Part shown: piece after piece, positions 19,125-30,861 of the stretch
Numbering within the stretch: the stretch's first letter is position 1
How the letters are laid out: the number at the start of each line of letters is the position of its first letter
From: Bremia lactucae
Lineage: Eukaryota; Oomycota; Peronosporomycetes; Peronosporales; Peronosporaceae
Reading direction: 5' to 3'
Length of the DNA: 44,021 nt
NCBI RefSeq assembly: GCF_004359215.1
Contig: NC_090612.1
Location: 7,252,520 to 7,296,540 of the forward strand
Program-made: the position numbers and the translations under genes
Notes under the pieces: generated by a model
What the model saw: only the letters and a program-made list of their open reading frames with translations
Databases searched by the model: none
Told to the model about the DNA's origin: nothing

Positions 19125-19600
19125 TAAGAGGAATTATAAAGGATAATGAAGATTATTATGTTTATTCTTAGTATTTTTAATATTGTCATACACAATAATA
19201 TTTAAGCAGCAACGCGACAGCTCTATTGATTGGTTGATTAAGTCTTTAAATCAATCCGCCAATCGATGCTAAACGCGCGAATGGGCGGTAAGCAATGAGT
19301 CGTAATTAATACATACTTAGATTAACATATTAAGTCAGTTTAAGAAGACTGCAATACGTGGAAACTTAATATATTAACTACACATTTACTTTTTTCCTAT
19401 GCTAAGTTTACCTTATTTTTGACCTTTAGTTACAAAATTCTAAGCAGCACAAAACTCCCTCTACACTTCGTGTACAATAAGTATTCCGCAGCACCCTTAC
19501 CTTCACTGCTATCAGTGTACATTAGCTAATACCGAAGCAATACTAGTGACAAGTGCCTCGTTACACTTGGAAGCACTTCATTTCGTGAACGACCACGTAC
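19125..19600 (+). repeat. AT-rich LTR/leader of gypsy family C (copy C1)
   Basis: TTGATTGGTTGATTAAGTCTTTAAATCAATCCGCC (19232-19260) is matched in inverted orientation at about 22470-22500. The segment from 19480 to 19630 is colinear with 23695-23885, just before the second gag copy. The start and end of the LTR could not be fixed. Confidence 0.45.
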
Positions 19601-19612
19601 GATCCATCCAAC

Positions 19613-20578
19613 ATGGATATCTTGGATGGAGAAGAAGGGAGCTCTCACGACCTGCGTGAAGGCTTCCACGCCATGCATAGGAGATTCACTCACTTGAGTG
19701 ACCTCGATAGAAATGCGGTAAAACGAATGAGTTTCGCCGTAGATGGGCCAGTCCTTATTGTAATGTTGTTTGTTCGCCCTACAAAAGGACGATCAACATG
19801 CGGCTGATGCCGAGTTCAAACAGCATGAACTTGACGGCCCAAAAAATGTATTCTTGCTTCGCAAGCTAGGCTCTTAACAGGCAGAACTGTTGCGAGAATA
19901 GGGTGCTCGTCTGTTAGAATTGTTAGGACAGCAGCATTTACATGATGCTGGCAGGCCGACGCATTCGCGTCGATCCGAAAGCTTACAAATAGAATCTCTA
20001 AGTTAGAGGCAGTCGAAGGCCGCCCCCTTTTGAGATGGTTCGTCGACTTAGACGCTGCCATTGAAGCTCGCCGCATCAATGATAATGCGACGAAAGTGAA
20101 ATTTGGCATGCCCAAGTTGGCCGGACGCTCAAGCTTCACAACCCATTTGTGTTTTCGTCGTATGAGATTTTCAGACCTTATTCCGACAAAGCTTTGAGCC
20201 ACCACGTGCCGAATTCAGGGCTCAAACAGAGCCTCTGAATTTGAAGCAGGACAAGCGTGATATTCACGCTTTCGCCCAACATACACGATGCCTGGGGAGT
20301 TATATCGTGAGTCATCCAATTGATGAACAGACACACGCTACTGTGTTTATCGAAGGTCTTGTGGGTGTGTGCAAGTGTTAGGGTGTGGAAATTCCAGCGC
20401 GTAATGAAAGTAAAGGATAGCGTAAGAATCTTAGGTAGGAAATGCTGCGGGTTCGTCCTGCGGCGTGGCACTGTCCCGGCGAGACCCACCTGTTCCGGCT
20501 CAAAATCGAGAAGCTGGATCAAGCGATTTCTGTAGCGGAACAGGAGAAAAGTTTCACCCGCAGGACATCCACATGCTT
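19613..20578 (+). pseudogene. gag of gypsy family C, copy C1
   Basis: It starts MDILDGEEGSSHDLREGFHA and continues FAVDGPVL. Later frames carry the family blocks EFRAQTEPLNLKQDKRDIHA (decayed, about 20215-20270) and HLFRLKIEKLDQAISVAEQE (about 20490-20550). Frameshifts are numerous. The gene breaks off at about 20578, where sequence of an inverted copy begins. Confidence 0.55.
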
Positions 20579-20961
20579 GTGACGCTCCAAGACGTTCATC
20601 AGATAGCGATCTGATGAACGAAAGGCAGGCATTGTCACGGCTTAATGCTGCCAGTTTATGCATGGCTCGTACTTTCTGACCAAGGAAGACATCAACTTGT
20701 CATCCAAATCCAGTACAAAAAAATTGTCATTGTACTATTTGTGTATTGGATACCAATTCGACGTTTTTCTATTTACGGATGTGCATGTGCAAGGCACACT
20801 GTCATCCTCGTTAGAGGTATATCGCGCATAATAAAATTAAACCTATGATCTTTTAGCGATTGGCGTCTAATGAAATTGTTCGACGCCCTACAGCCCAGTA
20901 GAGACGAAGTGCAACTTATTCGCCACTTTGATTTGCAAGGTGATGAGGTTAAACTCATCAC
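20579..20961 (-). pseudogene. Protease region of an inverted family C copy
   Basis: The minus strand reads CRASNNFIRRQSLKDHRF, corresponding to the DSGASNNFVRRQSL active-site region, with the catalytic DSG changed to GCR. MRDIPLTRMTV follows. Continuing leftward, KVRAMHKLAAL and FIRSLSDERLG match post-protease sequence also seen on the plus strand at 25425-25500. Confidence 0.6.
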
Positions 20962-21062
20962 TAGAGGTACTTACACGCAGTGTTGTGTGTGAAGAGAAAC
21001 TTTTCTCAAGAGACATGCAAATTCTCTTGACCTTGCTGGAATAGTAGAACGCTCCGCATTCA

Positions 21063-22210
21063 CTAACCCCGATCGCTCTTACGTTTTCCGCCTCGCCGTT
21101 GCAAATTCACAACAGCGTCAGATCCGCGTCCTCCGCTATTTTTGGCGGGAGGTCGATCATTTCGCTCAGTGTTTCTTGGCACTAGGCTTGACACTTCACT
21201 TATAGAAGTTGTGCCGTGTAATTGCATATTTGCAATCCTTTGTACGTTGAAGAGCACCTCAATGGACGATAGGAATCGAAATGAACGAAAGATTGCTTCA
21301 GGCTCAAGTCCTGCTCCGCTTGAGATATCGATTGGTCTAGCATCTTCAATTCGAGGCGGATCAGGTGGGTCCGACACCATCCCTTGATGAACACAATGTT
21401 CATCAATTAGTTTACTCAAGACACAACTGACTCGATATCGTGCGTGCTGAGCATAAGCGTGAAGATTACGCTTGCCCTGTTTCAAATCTAAGAGCTCTGC
21501 TCGAGTCCTGAATTCGACACGTGGCGGCCAAAAGGTTTGTCTGAGTCGGGTCTCAAAGACCTGATACGATTCAAACATATTCGGGTCGTGAAGCTTATAC
21601 CGTAAGGCTGAAGATTTGGCACGTTCGGCCAAGTTAGACATGTCAAATTTTACTTTCGTCGCATTGTCATCGATGTAGCGAGCATTAGTGACATCGTCTT
21701 ATTCGACAAATTATCTTAGCAAAGCGTGCCTTAAATTTAGAGAGTTCAACTTAAAAGCTTTCGGGACAACACGAATGCGTCGGCTCGCTAGCAGCATGTA
21801 AATGCTGCTGTCTCAACAGTTCCAGCGGTTGAGCATCCTGTTCCCTCCACACCTCAGCGTGTTAAAAGCCTTGCTGGTGAAGCAAGGTTGATTACGGGCC
21901 ACATCGAGTTCATAATGTATGAACTGGTGGTAGACGCATGTTGTTCGTCTTTTTGGCAAACAAGATTGCGCCTACGGCTAGCCCGTTAATGGCCAAACTC
22001 ATACGTTCTACCGCTTTCACTCGCGGTCGCTTGAGTGAGTGAATCTCTCACGCGTTGCATGGAAGCCTTCTCGAGGGGCTTAAAAGCTTTATCATTCTTC
22101 ATCAAACATGTCAATGTCGGATGGTACGTACGTGGCCGTTGAACGGACCCCGAAGTGCTGTCAGGAGTAACGGGGCGCCTTTCGCAAGGACTGATTACAG
22201 TACTAGCCAA
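21063..22210 (-). pseudogene. gag of gypsy family C, inverted copy
   Basis: It starts at about 22210; blocks include EKASMQRVRDSLTQ, then at 21641 MSNLAERAKSSALRYKLHDP, TRLRQTFWPPRVEFRTRAEL and LDLKQGKRNLHAYAQHARYR. An alternative frame at 21406-21200 keeps DQSISQAEQDLSLKQSF and a decayed zinc-knuckle region (YKGLQICN). This is the best preserved of the three gag copies but has several frameshifts. Confidence 0.7.
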
Positions 22211-22239
22211 CCTAAACTGATAACAGTGAATTTAGGGTG

Positions 22240-22743
22240 CCTGGATACTTCATGTACCTGACGTGCAGAGGAATTTTTCGAGTAGCTAAGAAGCCTTAGC
22301 AACTAAAGGTCAATACCAATGACTTCATTATAGGGAAAAAGTAAAACAGTATAAATTTCTCAAGTTCCTACGTAACGATCTTTTATCCTTTAACTTTATT
22401 ATATTAGTATCAAGTTAAGTATAGCACCTCTTTGCGCACCGCTCAATCGTGTCTAATAAAGATTTGTGGGGTTGATTCAAACTTTAATCAACCAATCAAC
22501 ATAATTGTTGTCTCGTAGTTTCAATATAACCAGATATTGTAATACTGAAGACATTAAAAGAAAATTATTAAATTATTATAATTTTACACTTTCCTATTAT
22601 TTCCCATTATTAGAAATATTATTTATTATTCTATTTATAGGATATATTATTCATGTAACGGGACACCCCTTTACAGACGATGAAACAGACCAAGTTTGTG
22701 TGCTCGAAGTAAATCTGAACATGTAACAGAGGGGCTTGTTACA
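22240..22743 (-). repeat. LTR of gypsy family C, inverted copy
   Basis: Read from 22743 on the minus strand it begins TGTAACAAGCCCC. It is AT-rich and shares the TTGATT...AATCAACCAATCAA segment with 19232-19260. It sits just upstream of the inverted gag. The segment 22654-22743 is bounded by TGTAAC and GTTACA. The far end is approximate. Confidence 0.45.
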
Positions 22744-22848
22744 TAACTACTAATAACTAGAAAAGGACTAATAAAGTATAATTTCTTTATTGAGAATATT
22801 GTCAATATTACCACAGATGGTAATATTATATAGCTTTTCAAGCAAATC

Positions 22849-23235
22849 TTGTTGAAATCGCCAATATTGGCGATTGCGGACCAAGACAGAAAATGTCACG
22901 TGGTCTGTGGCGCCAGCGGTTTCGTGATCGGCTGTGCGTTAGTTCAATATGATACCGACGGCGCAGAGCGCGTCGTTTTCTATCAATCGCGTCACCTTCA
23001 ACTTGCTATGCGTATTTATTGGGTCCATGACAAGGACTCCATGCCATGTAATATACACTGGCTAAGGTACGGAAGGGTCTATCTATTAGGAGATGGACCA
23101 TTCATTGTTTATATACGGACCATGGCTCCTTACGCACGGCTTGGCTTTGCCACTACGCAGATTTGCTTGACTTTGCCACTTTGCAGATCGCGCAAAATCT
23201 GTTTTGGCTATAGCGGTGACAATGGAGTTATCTAG
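22849..23235 (+). pseudogene. RNase H fragment of a gypsy element
   Basis: PILAIADQDRKCHVVCGASG, ALVQYDTDGAERVVFYQSRH and HDKDSMPCNIHWLRYGRVYLLGDGPFIVY match gypsy RNase H. Catalytic positions are altered (VCDAS is VCGAS, YTDH is lost). The frame ends in LRYG-like decay with no RT before it and no integrase after it. Confidence 0.7.
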
Positions 23236-23859
23236 AAAGTTAACTCTGGAGGCGCTATCGGATCAAGTGTATAAGCGCCTACACTTGATCCGTTGTTTAC
23301 CAAGATGTTTAACATCTCATTCTCTTCTGTAAACCTTTTTGACAGTTTTCTGGGGACTTTTTCCCTTATTATCTTTAAAAATTATTCTCTCAAGTATTTT
23401 GAGACTTAATCTATTTGCATTTGGGAAGCATCTCCCCCAACTGCCTCGAGCTGTAGTTGCACAACGGTGAGATCCTGTACGACCGATTTTCTAGTTCATC
23501 TAGGTTCTTACAATGTCTATAATTGACAGGCGTTTTATGTATCCTTGTATGCTGCTTTATAGGCAAGAACCCTTGCTCCGTTCCACTCGAATTATTTGAG
23601 TGGCGGACCTCGGCGCTGCTTGTACTTGCGAACAGACGCCGGGATCTAACCCAACAGTGTGGTATGTGTTCCTTTGCACGTCGTGTACGTGAAGTATTCG
23701 GCGGCACCTTAACCTTCACGCTATCAGTGAATATTAGCTAGCACTTAAGCAGTACTAGCGAAAATGCCCCGTTCGTGATGGTAGCCTAGATTTTTATTCA
23801 TTTTTCACTAATATTACTAACATTTCGCTGTCCGTATAATGACCACGTACGCACCATCT
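23236..23859 (+). repeat. Leader/LTR region before gag copy C2
   Basis: No gene was seen. A perfect 12-bp hairpin, GGATCAAGTGTA (23260-23271) / TACACTTGATCC (23280-23291), is present. The 3' part (23695-23885) is colinear with 19480-19630, ending at the gag start ACCACGTACG...CCATCTAACATGGA. Confidence 0.4.
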
Positions 23860-23872
23860 AACATGGACATGT

Positions 23873-24960
23873 TGAATGAAGAACAAAGAAGCTTTCGCGC
23901 CCCGCGGAAAGCTTCCACGTTACGCTAAAGTTCTTGACCCCGAATGAAACGCGATCGAACGGATGAGTACCCTACGTGGGCTAACCTTTAGCGCAATGTC
24001 TTCTGCCCTACGGAAGGACCATAAACATGCGGCTATCGCCGTGTTCAAACAAGTTGAACTCGACGCGACCCGTAGAAAGGTAACGCTGCTTTACCAGCAA
24101 GGCTATAAGAAGGCAGATCTGTTGAGAAAAGGAGGTGCACCAAAATTGGAAATGTTGAGATAGCAGCATGTATGCTGCTGGCGAGCCGACGCTTGAGCGT
24201 CGACCCGAAAGTTTAAAGATAGAATTCTTCAAGTTCAAGGCAGTCGAAGGTGAATCCTTGTTAAAAAAAATCGTCGAACTTGACGATGCCATCGCGGCTT
24301 ATTGCACAAAGGTTAATGCGACGAAAGTGGATTTGGCATGTACCAGTTGGCCGTACATGCCAAAATTTGAGCCTCTTGGGCTCAAGCTTCGCGACCCATA
24401 TGTGTTTGGGCAATACAGGTCATCAAGACCCGGCTCAGACAAACGTTTGAGCTGCCATGTGCTAAATAGGTTTGGCGCAGAGCTTTTGGATTTGAAAAAG
24501 AGCAAACATGACATTCACACTTACGCCCAGTACACACTGTACTTAGTGATTTGTAAAGTGAGGAAACCCATTGATAACCAAACCCAGGTTAATCAAGGGT
24601 CTTGCGGGTGGTACCGTCAAGACCCACCTGTTGCACCAGACGCTAAATCAAGCGATCTCTACAGCGGGATAAGAGGACTTTAACCTGGCAAAAAGACTTA
24701 TGTCCACTCGAATTCCTATCGTCCGCCAAAACGACAAGAATTTGGAGGTCCAGAACCAGTGAACCTGTGTTATTCTAAAAGCAAGAAGCCTCGCTCTTAA
24801 AGTTACAAAGTATTGCAAAGATGCAATCGCTGTCAAAAGACAAGGCACTACGTTATGAGCGCAGAGCCCCATCAAAGTGCCAAGGAACACTGAGGGGGGC
24901 AATCGACCTCCCGCTAAGATTAAGATTAATGAAGTAAATGGGTCTGATGCTGCTGCAAAA
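23873..24960 (+). pseudogene. gag of gypsy family C, copy C2
   Basis: Frames read FVELDDAIAAYCTKVNATKV-like sequence at 24168-24683, with LKLRDPYVFGQYRSS, ELLDLKKSKHDIHTYAQYTL and a CCHC-like CNRCQKTRHY at about 24815. An upstream frame (23963-24163) holds the N-terminal part. Stops separate the blocks. The plus orientation and order match the C1 copy. Confidence 0.65.
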
Positions 24961-25059
24961 TTGTAACGGCAAGGCGGACTGTAAAAGTCTCGGGGTCAGT
25001 AAGGGCGGAGCGTCCTAGTGATCCATCAACATCGTGAGATTTCGCAAACCTTTTAACGA

Positions 25060-25480
25060 AAGTTGTTCACAACACACAGTCACCGTGTGTTATTGCCCCT
25101 GGTAATGCGGTTACCCGCATCACCTTGCAAATCGAAGTGACCAATGATATGTCACTCCGCTCCTTTATTTATTATGAGGCGTCGAACAATTTTATGCGAC
25201 GCCAGTCGCTTATAGATCGTAGGCTCAAGTTCGTCAAGCCCAGTATACTCCAACGAGGATGACATTGCGCCTTGAAGCAGGCGCATCTGTAATCCTGAAG
25301 AAACGTGTAGTTAGAATCCAATGCACGCTGGAAGACAAACAGAACAATGCTGATTTCATTACACTGGATTTGGATGAAAAATTGATGTCATTCTTGGAAT
25401 AACATGACTCAAAAACAAGCCATGCATAAATTGGCAGCATCGACCAGTACGATGCCTTTCTTTTATTCATCAGATGGTCA
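25060..25480 (+). pseudogene. Protease region of gypsy C2
   Basis: The plus strand reads APGNAVTRITLQIEVTNDMS, LRSFIYYEASNNFMRRQSLI and RMTLRLEAGASVILKKRVV across frames. The active-site LIDSGASNNF has become FIYYEASNNF, so the catalytic Asp is lost. ITLDLDEKLMSFLE follows. Confidence 0.65.
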
Positions 25481-25572
25481 TCTGATGAACATCTCGGAGC
25501 GTCCACAAAGCGTGTGGATGTACTACGAGTGAGTGCGAGTGTCACACTTGCAGTTCGAGTCGTTTGTTTGAC

Positions 25573-25767
25573 TTACACCTCACGGGCATAATTGCGCGAG
25601 TACGCCGCTAAGACAAGGAACTGACGACGTCCCTTAACATCGACTGGCACAGAAGAGTCGTTTTTCACCTTGATATTTTCGGGATCAGAGCACACACCGT
25701 GTTTACCTACCGTTGCAGCGTTCAATTTATTAAATGTGAGCACGTATAATCTTGCGTATGAGTCCAT
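25573..25767 (-). pseudogene. RT fragment with internal deletion, inverted
   Basis: The minus-strand frame reads FNKLNAATV (RT fingers), immediately followed by HGVCSDPENIKVKN and VPVDVKGRRQFLVLAAYSRN (RT connection). The whole palm with the catalytic box is deleted while the frame stays open. Confidence 0.6.
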
Positions 25768-25814
25768 ACTGGCGAGGCTAGTAGAAATTACGACTTACCG
25801 TGAGACATATATCC

Positions 25815-26000
25815 TCACGTCCACGATGCCCACTTATTGGTGCATCGTGACACTATTTTCGTAATGCGTAATCGCAAATCATTATGAGTGGGAATGACGA
25901 CACGAGGTGTGTTGCCAACAATGGCTGCATAAACCAGTAAGCCAATGTGTGTTGTGTATCGATTTGATGAAAATGAATACAAATTCGACAGTCCTTTCAA
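25815..26000 (-). pseudogene. Integrase N-terminal fragment, inverted
   Basis: GLLVYAAIVGNTPRVVIPTH followed by DLRLRITKI resembles the segment just before the HHCC finger of gypsy integrase. It lies next to the RT fragment at 25573-25767 but in the wrong order for one element, so the region is rearranged. Confidence 0.5.
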
Positions 26001-26329
26001 CTATTGTTGTGATGATTCTTGAGGTGTAACATTAAACCTTTAAAAGCCTTTTATTCTTCATTTGCTCTTCTGACGTCGTCAAGAAATGCTGACGACGGAA
26101 CACTTGAAGTAAATCTTACAACAGTGGGCTTATCCACGCTGTTGGTTGGACCAGCCGGCTCAAAATAAGGCAGGTCGGCGCGAAAGGGCATCACCGACGA
26201 CATTAAGTCGTTCTGGTTTCTATTTCATGAAGAAGTTATACTTCGGGAAGAAAGGCAACTATCTCGCCATCCGTTGGTAGAGGTGTGGACTGCCTACGGC
26301 AGATCTGCGTAGTGGCAAAGTCAAGCAGA

Positions 26330-26935
26330 TCTCCGTATTTGTCACAGATGACGAGTACGTGGCCGAAATTCGGTCGGCAATCGTACATCCTGAGAGCGAA
26401 CGGGTCTCAGCAGCTCCTCGAGCGACGACAGCGTCCTCGATGAAAAGACTCAGGTTGATCAATTTACGTCTTAATCTTCGGATTCGGTGGAACAAATCAT
26501 TTGTATACGGATGCAAAGATGTGTTCACAATGGGAGTTGCCTAAGAATAAAGGCACTCGACACGAGATCGCCTGATACCAGGTTCGCAATACTGTGTCCT
26601 GAAACGGTGGCCACGGCCTCGTGAATAAGTATTAGCGATTGAAATGTTATTTGCCGATCGCTTGGCAGCGGGTCATGTGAAGGAGTCAACTTCTCCACAT
26701 AGCTCTCCGACCTTTTGTGTGCCGGCTTAAGCGCCCTTACCGAGAAAAGGCATAATCATTGACGGTATGTCAAAGAGCACCATCTATTCGTCATTGGATC
26801 TGATGGATGTATTCGATCAGATCCTCATGCATGAACATGGTATTCCGATCACAGCGCATTGTGGGTTAACACGGTGTAAGCCTTGATCCTGAAAAGCTCA
26901 AGGCAAATACCGACTGGCTTGTGCCACGTAAAGCA
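26330..26935 (+). pseudogene. RT region of gypsy family C, heavily decayed
   Basis: Across frames the plus strand shows LPKNKGTRHEI (about 26535), FADRLAAGHVKESTSPHSSP-type sequence (about 26650-26705) and STIYSSLDLMDVFDQILMHE (about 26775-26835). It then jumps to DPEKLKANTDWLVP (about 26885-26920), so the palm is deleted. No open frame exceeds a few dozen codons. Confidence 0.6.
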
Positions 26936-26984
26936 CAACAATAATCATGTCCCCGTTGTTGCGCTTGAAGTACACGCAGTGATC

Positions 26985-27125
26985 TGACTCACACTTAAAA
27001 TTCATTTGGATCATAAACTCGCTGATGCAAAATTCCATGCGTCCGGGCAGTCCGAACTATGTGTGCAAGATCAAGCGGTCGCTTTTTGTACTCAAGCAGT
27101 CCATAAAGCAACCGTTTGAGCCTGC
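26985..27125 (+). pseudogene. Copia RT fragment, plus strand
   Basis: NYVCKIKRSLFVLKQS (about 27058-27105) is the copia VCKLKRSLYGLKQ motif. It sits head-on against the minus-strand copia RT that ends at about 27128, so the two fragments form an inverted junction. Confidence 0.55.
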
Positions 27126-27127
27126 AC

Positions 27128-29671
27128 ACACATTTCGGGCTGCTGCACGTGAATCCCCCCATCCAGAACTCCAATTAATATTATAGCCTTCACGTAAATT
27201 TGATGTAGCGTCAGACCGTATTTTGCAGCCATACTCAACACAATATGAATCGAAGTAAAATTTGCCACTGGCGCAAATGTCTTCTCCTAGTCGACTCCAT
27301 GCTTCTGCGAGAATCCGTTGGCCACAATCTTCACCTTAAAACGCTTGATTGTTCCATCTTGATTTTCCTTTACTCGGATTACCCATCCGTAGCCGACTGC
27401 ATTGCGTCCCTTAGGCAGAGGCTCAACTTTCCATGTCTTGCTCTTGGAAAGCGACTCTAAATCGGAATCGCACGCGACATTTCACTCGTCCGCGTCGCTA
27501 GATTCTATCACCGACTTGAACGTTGTCCGCGTTTTTCTCACACTGGCTTCATATCCCTTTTCATCATCTATGGCTGTAGCGGAAGCTGATATTTCTTCTA
27601 GTGTCGACCGTCATTATTCAACCACATGTCGCTTAGGACACGGAATTTCGGTGATCTTTCCCAATGACAAAGTACGAATATTTAGCTTGCTACCCATATC
27701 AAATTCCACCACGTTCTAAGCTTCAGTCGACTCCATTTCAGACTTCATAACAACGTCCGTTGAAACAGCTTCATCGTCGTCTTAAAGCTTGACGATCTTG
27801 CACTTCAACCCGTCTTCACTTATCTCACCGCTATGAGTGTCTTCCTTGAATTGTGCACCACGGCTCTTGATGACTTGACCAGTCGACAGGCCTTCAAAAC
27901 GATACGTCTAATGGTGCATCAATACCCCAAAGATCGGCACAATACGGTATATGCGTCCAACTTGGAGCGCTTTTTTTGGAATGTTCACGTACGCGTGACA
28001 GCTAAAATCGTGAGATTTGCCAACAGCGGTTTTTTCGTCGTCTAAACGACTTTCCATGATCGATAGCCCGCGATGGACACCGATTGTGTAAAAACATGAT
28101 CTCATTACTGCTTCACCCTGACAGCGTTTACAGGGCCGGTGTGTTCCAGTATGCACCAAGCTCACTTCACAAGTGTCCGATTCATACGCTCCACACTCTA
28201 TTCAATCGCGGTGTGTATGCCGCCATACACTTGAAAAAAATATCTCGAACCGAAAAGAACTGGTCATTTTGTCGGACGCATACTCGCTACCGTTGTCGCT
28301 ACGAAGAGATTTTACGCATTTGCATGTATACTTTTCGCGAACGCAACAGAATAAGCGAGCTTGTCTATGACTTCTGACTTGCTCTTGATCAATTAAACGA
28401 CACAGTATTGGAGTTGTCATCGATGAAAGTCATGAAATAACGCTTGCCACTAGAAGCCGAGGTCTGCATGCGGCCAAATACATTGCTGTGTATGACCTCT
28501 AGAAGCTCATTTGGCCGGTCCGTCGATGTCGATTCGAAGCGTTTCCACGCTTGTTTTCGAAGCGCGCAGCCATCACAAATCCCCCACTTGTCCATGAACG
28601 CGATGTCGATTCCAGTAGCAAGATTATTCTTAACCATCATAACCAATATGTCGTAGTCGAAGGTGCCAAAGTACGAGATAGTGTTCTCGTTGGTAGCCAA
28701 GGCTTGACCGCATTAAATTCCTTTTAAAAAAGAAGAGTCATGTGCTAGGACAGTCCTTTTTCTTCGCGTGCACGATCTTCCACTTGACGCTTTTTGTTTC
28801 TGCGAAGCACTCTTCCTTGTCGAATATAACAGGCCCAACGACTTTGGTAAAGCGACCGATTGCAAACAAATTGCGCGATAACTTCGGTCACCAGTGCCAA
28901 TAGCTGGACGACACTGTCGTTCGCAAGATGAACGTCATTAGGGGAGAAAACCTTGTAGGTCCTCATAAACTTTTTCAAACTTGTCATGCTGCGTCGCCCT
29001 CGACTCAATCAGCCGTACATCAGTCGGCTTGGCAAAGCCGCTGCTACCGCCAACCAAGAAAAGATAGTCACCAGAATCTTCAGTCTCTGCGACGTTTGCA
29101 CGCTACGACCGATATCGCTTCATTCTGGACTCGCAATGGGTATACGCGATCCAGTGTCCTTGTTTGCCGCAATTGTGACACGCAGCAGTCTTCTTCACGC
29201 TGTCCTTTGTGCTTAGCTTTCTGCTTGACCAGACGCAGCTCCGTCGCCGCCCTGCTCCTTGCGCATCATGTCCTCGTGAAGGAGTCGAGAAATCACCAGC
29301 TCTCAAGTCGTGATGAGAAACTGGAGCGAGTCACTAAAACTTCCGTGATTTAGAAGTCGTCGTCGCTTACCTGGGCACCTACAGCGTCGAGCTGCTTCGC
29401 TAGCCGTCCTGAGCTTGTTGATATACCCCAGTATATCATCACCTAATTCCATCATTGTTGCGAAGAACCGTCGAAGAAGAAAGAGCTGGACGACCTTATC
29501 ATCGCAAGCAGTGAAGACTCGATATAAATATCGACGTAGCGTGCACTTAGCGATCGATTCGAGATGACTGATCTTGGTAAACTTAGTGATTCTCTTGGTA
29601 TGGAGATAATATAAGATTGTTGAAAGAGCGAAGCGGCGTCTTAAGGCGTGAACAGGATTGCTATCTTGCAT
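27128..29671 (-). mobile_element. Ty1/copia element 1 (minus strand, degenerate)
   Basis: Read leftward: gag (29671 to about 28745; FATMMELGDDILGYINKLRT and a zinc knuckle CHNCGKQGHW at about 29170), GAG-pre-integrase and integrase (28700-28200; GICDGCALRKQAWKRFESTS, FMTFIDDNS, VKSLRSDNGSEY), linker, and RT fingers (27480-27128; PLPKGRNAVGYGWVIRVKEN, VANGFSQKHGVD). The rest of RT and RNase H are missing. Stops and frameshifts are present in every domain. Confidence 0.8.
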
Positions 29672-29808
29672 GCCGAACTTGTTTGAAATGATTTGAGAAA
29701 CTTGGTCCGTTAAATCTCGGCTTGACCGGATACTTGATCTTTATTGAGAATTATGGGTTTCAGGTAATGTACACAACCCAAACCGGTTCAATCCGAAGCG
29801 CCGTTAAT

Positions 29809-29965
29809 GTCCCCGACGACGGTTTTTCGACGGCGATTGTCCGACGGTGGACATTTTAGAAGATTCTCGAACTATGGGCTTGAACGTAGTTTACGTGATC
29901 TAAGGACTTAAGAATATTCCTTCTAAATAATCCTTCACCGGCTCAAGTGTCTTCACTCCGGTTCA
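29809..29965 (+). repeat. Copia LTR/leader between two divergent copia elements
   Basis: TGTCCCCGACGACGG...GATTGTCCGACGGTG is similar to the minus strand at 34870-34780. Both are next to copia ends, which indicates a shared LTR type. It lies between the minus-strand gag of copia 1 (start 29671) and the plus-strand gag of copia 2. Boundaries are approximate. Confidence 0.45.
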
Positions 29966-29971
29966 CTCTTC

Positions 29972-30801
29972 GTGCCGACTCTTTCTCCTTCGCCGCGCTT
30001 TGCCCCCTTTCGCTTCGCTTCACCTCGCTCATTACAACACGTAATGAGCCCAAGTACCATATCCTTTGTCAACAAGATGTCAACTAAAGTCTCCATTATG
30101 AAATTCAACAGTGTTAACTATGTCACCTGGAGCCGCTTCGTGCGTGTTGCGTTCCTGACCAAGTCAAAATGGCATGATGTGAATCGCGAGACGATAGCAA
30201 GCCTGATGGATACACCAGCTAGGGATGACTACATCCCGGATAGCAACATTGCGTTTGAAGTTACTCTACTCCACACGAATGCAGATTACCACGATGTGGT
30301 TGATGACTACGAGGAATCATGGGCTGCTTGGGCAATTATCAAGACGACGTACTCCGGATCGCAGAAGGTTGGCCAGATCTATCTCAAGATGAAACTGTTC
30401 AGTATGGAGATGGCGGAAGGCGACAACGTTTTGCATCCTTGCAATGGTGCTTGTAACATCAGTGCCAAGCTAAGTAGCATCGGCGCTAAGATGGAGGACG
30501 AGGACATAGCTTTTTGCTTGCTTCGTCGTTTGCCTAAGTTACCAAAAACGTTCTCAATCTGGAGATGAGCAATGCCGAGCCGCGTTTGCAAGATGATGTA
30601 AAGGTGCTCACGTATGAACATATCAAGCGACAGGGTGAAAAGGTCGTGGCGGTGAAGTCTGATAATTCAGCAAGAATCTCATCGGTGCACGTACTGCAGA
30701 AAATTGGGGCACGCCATCGACAAGTACTGTGCCAACCAAAAGGACGAAAATCGAGGGGCAAGACGCGGCGGCAACGGCCGAGGGCGCAGGACCAACAATA
30801 A
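29972..30801 (+). pseudogene. Copia gag (copia 2)
   Basis: The frame at 29972-30568 is long; the likely gag start is [20 protein letters not shown] at about 30078. It contains [20 protein letters not shown]. It shifts frame at about 30545, then continues LTYEHIKRQGEKV and a basic tail (30565-30801). It corresponds to the UBN2-type copia capsid. The zinc knuckle is decayed. Confidence 0.75.
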
Positions 30802-30861
30802 CCAGTGGAGAAACAACGATGACGCCTACGACTACGATTTGCTGTTTCGCTGGAGTATGGA

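Noticed and set aside
22500..22743. The AT-rich ORF at 22505-22726 as a membrane protein gene
   Set aside because: Its hydrophobicity comes from A/T-rich LTR sequence that is matched, inverted, near 19130-19260. It has no conserved motif.
23260..23291. 12-bp hairpin as a transcription terminator
   Set aside because: Stem-loop terminators are a bacterial feature and there is no adjoining gene end here. It lies in a retroelement leader.
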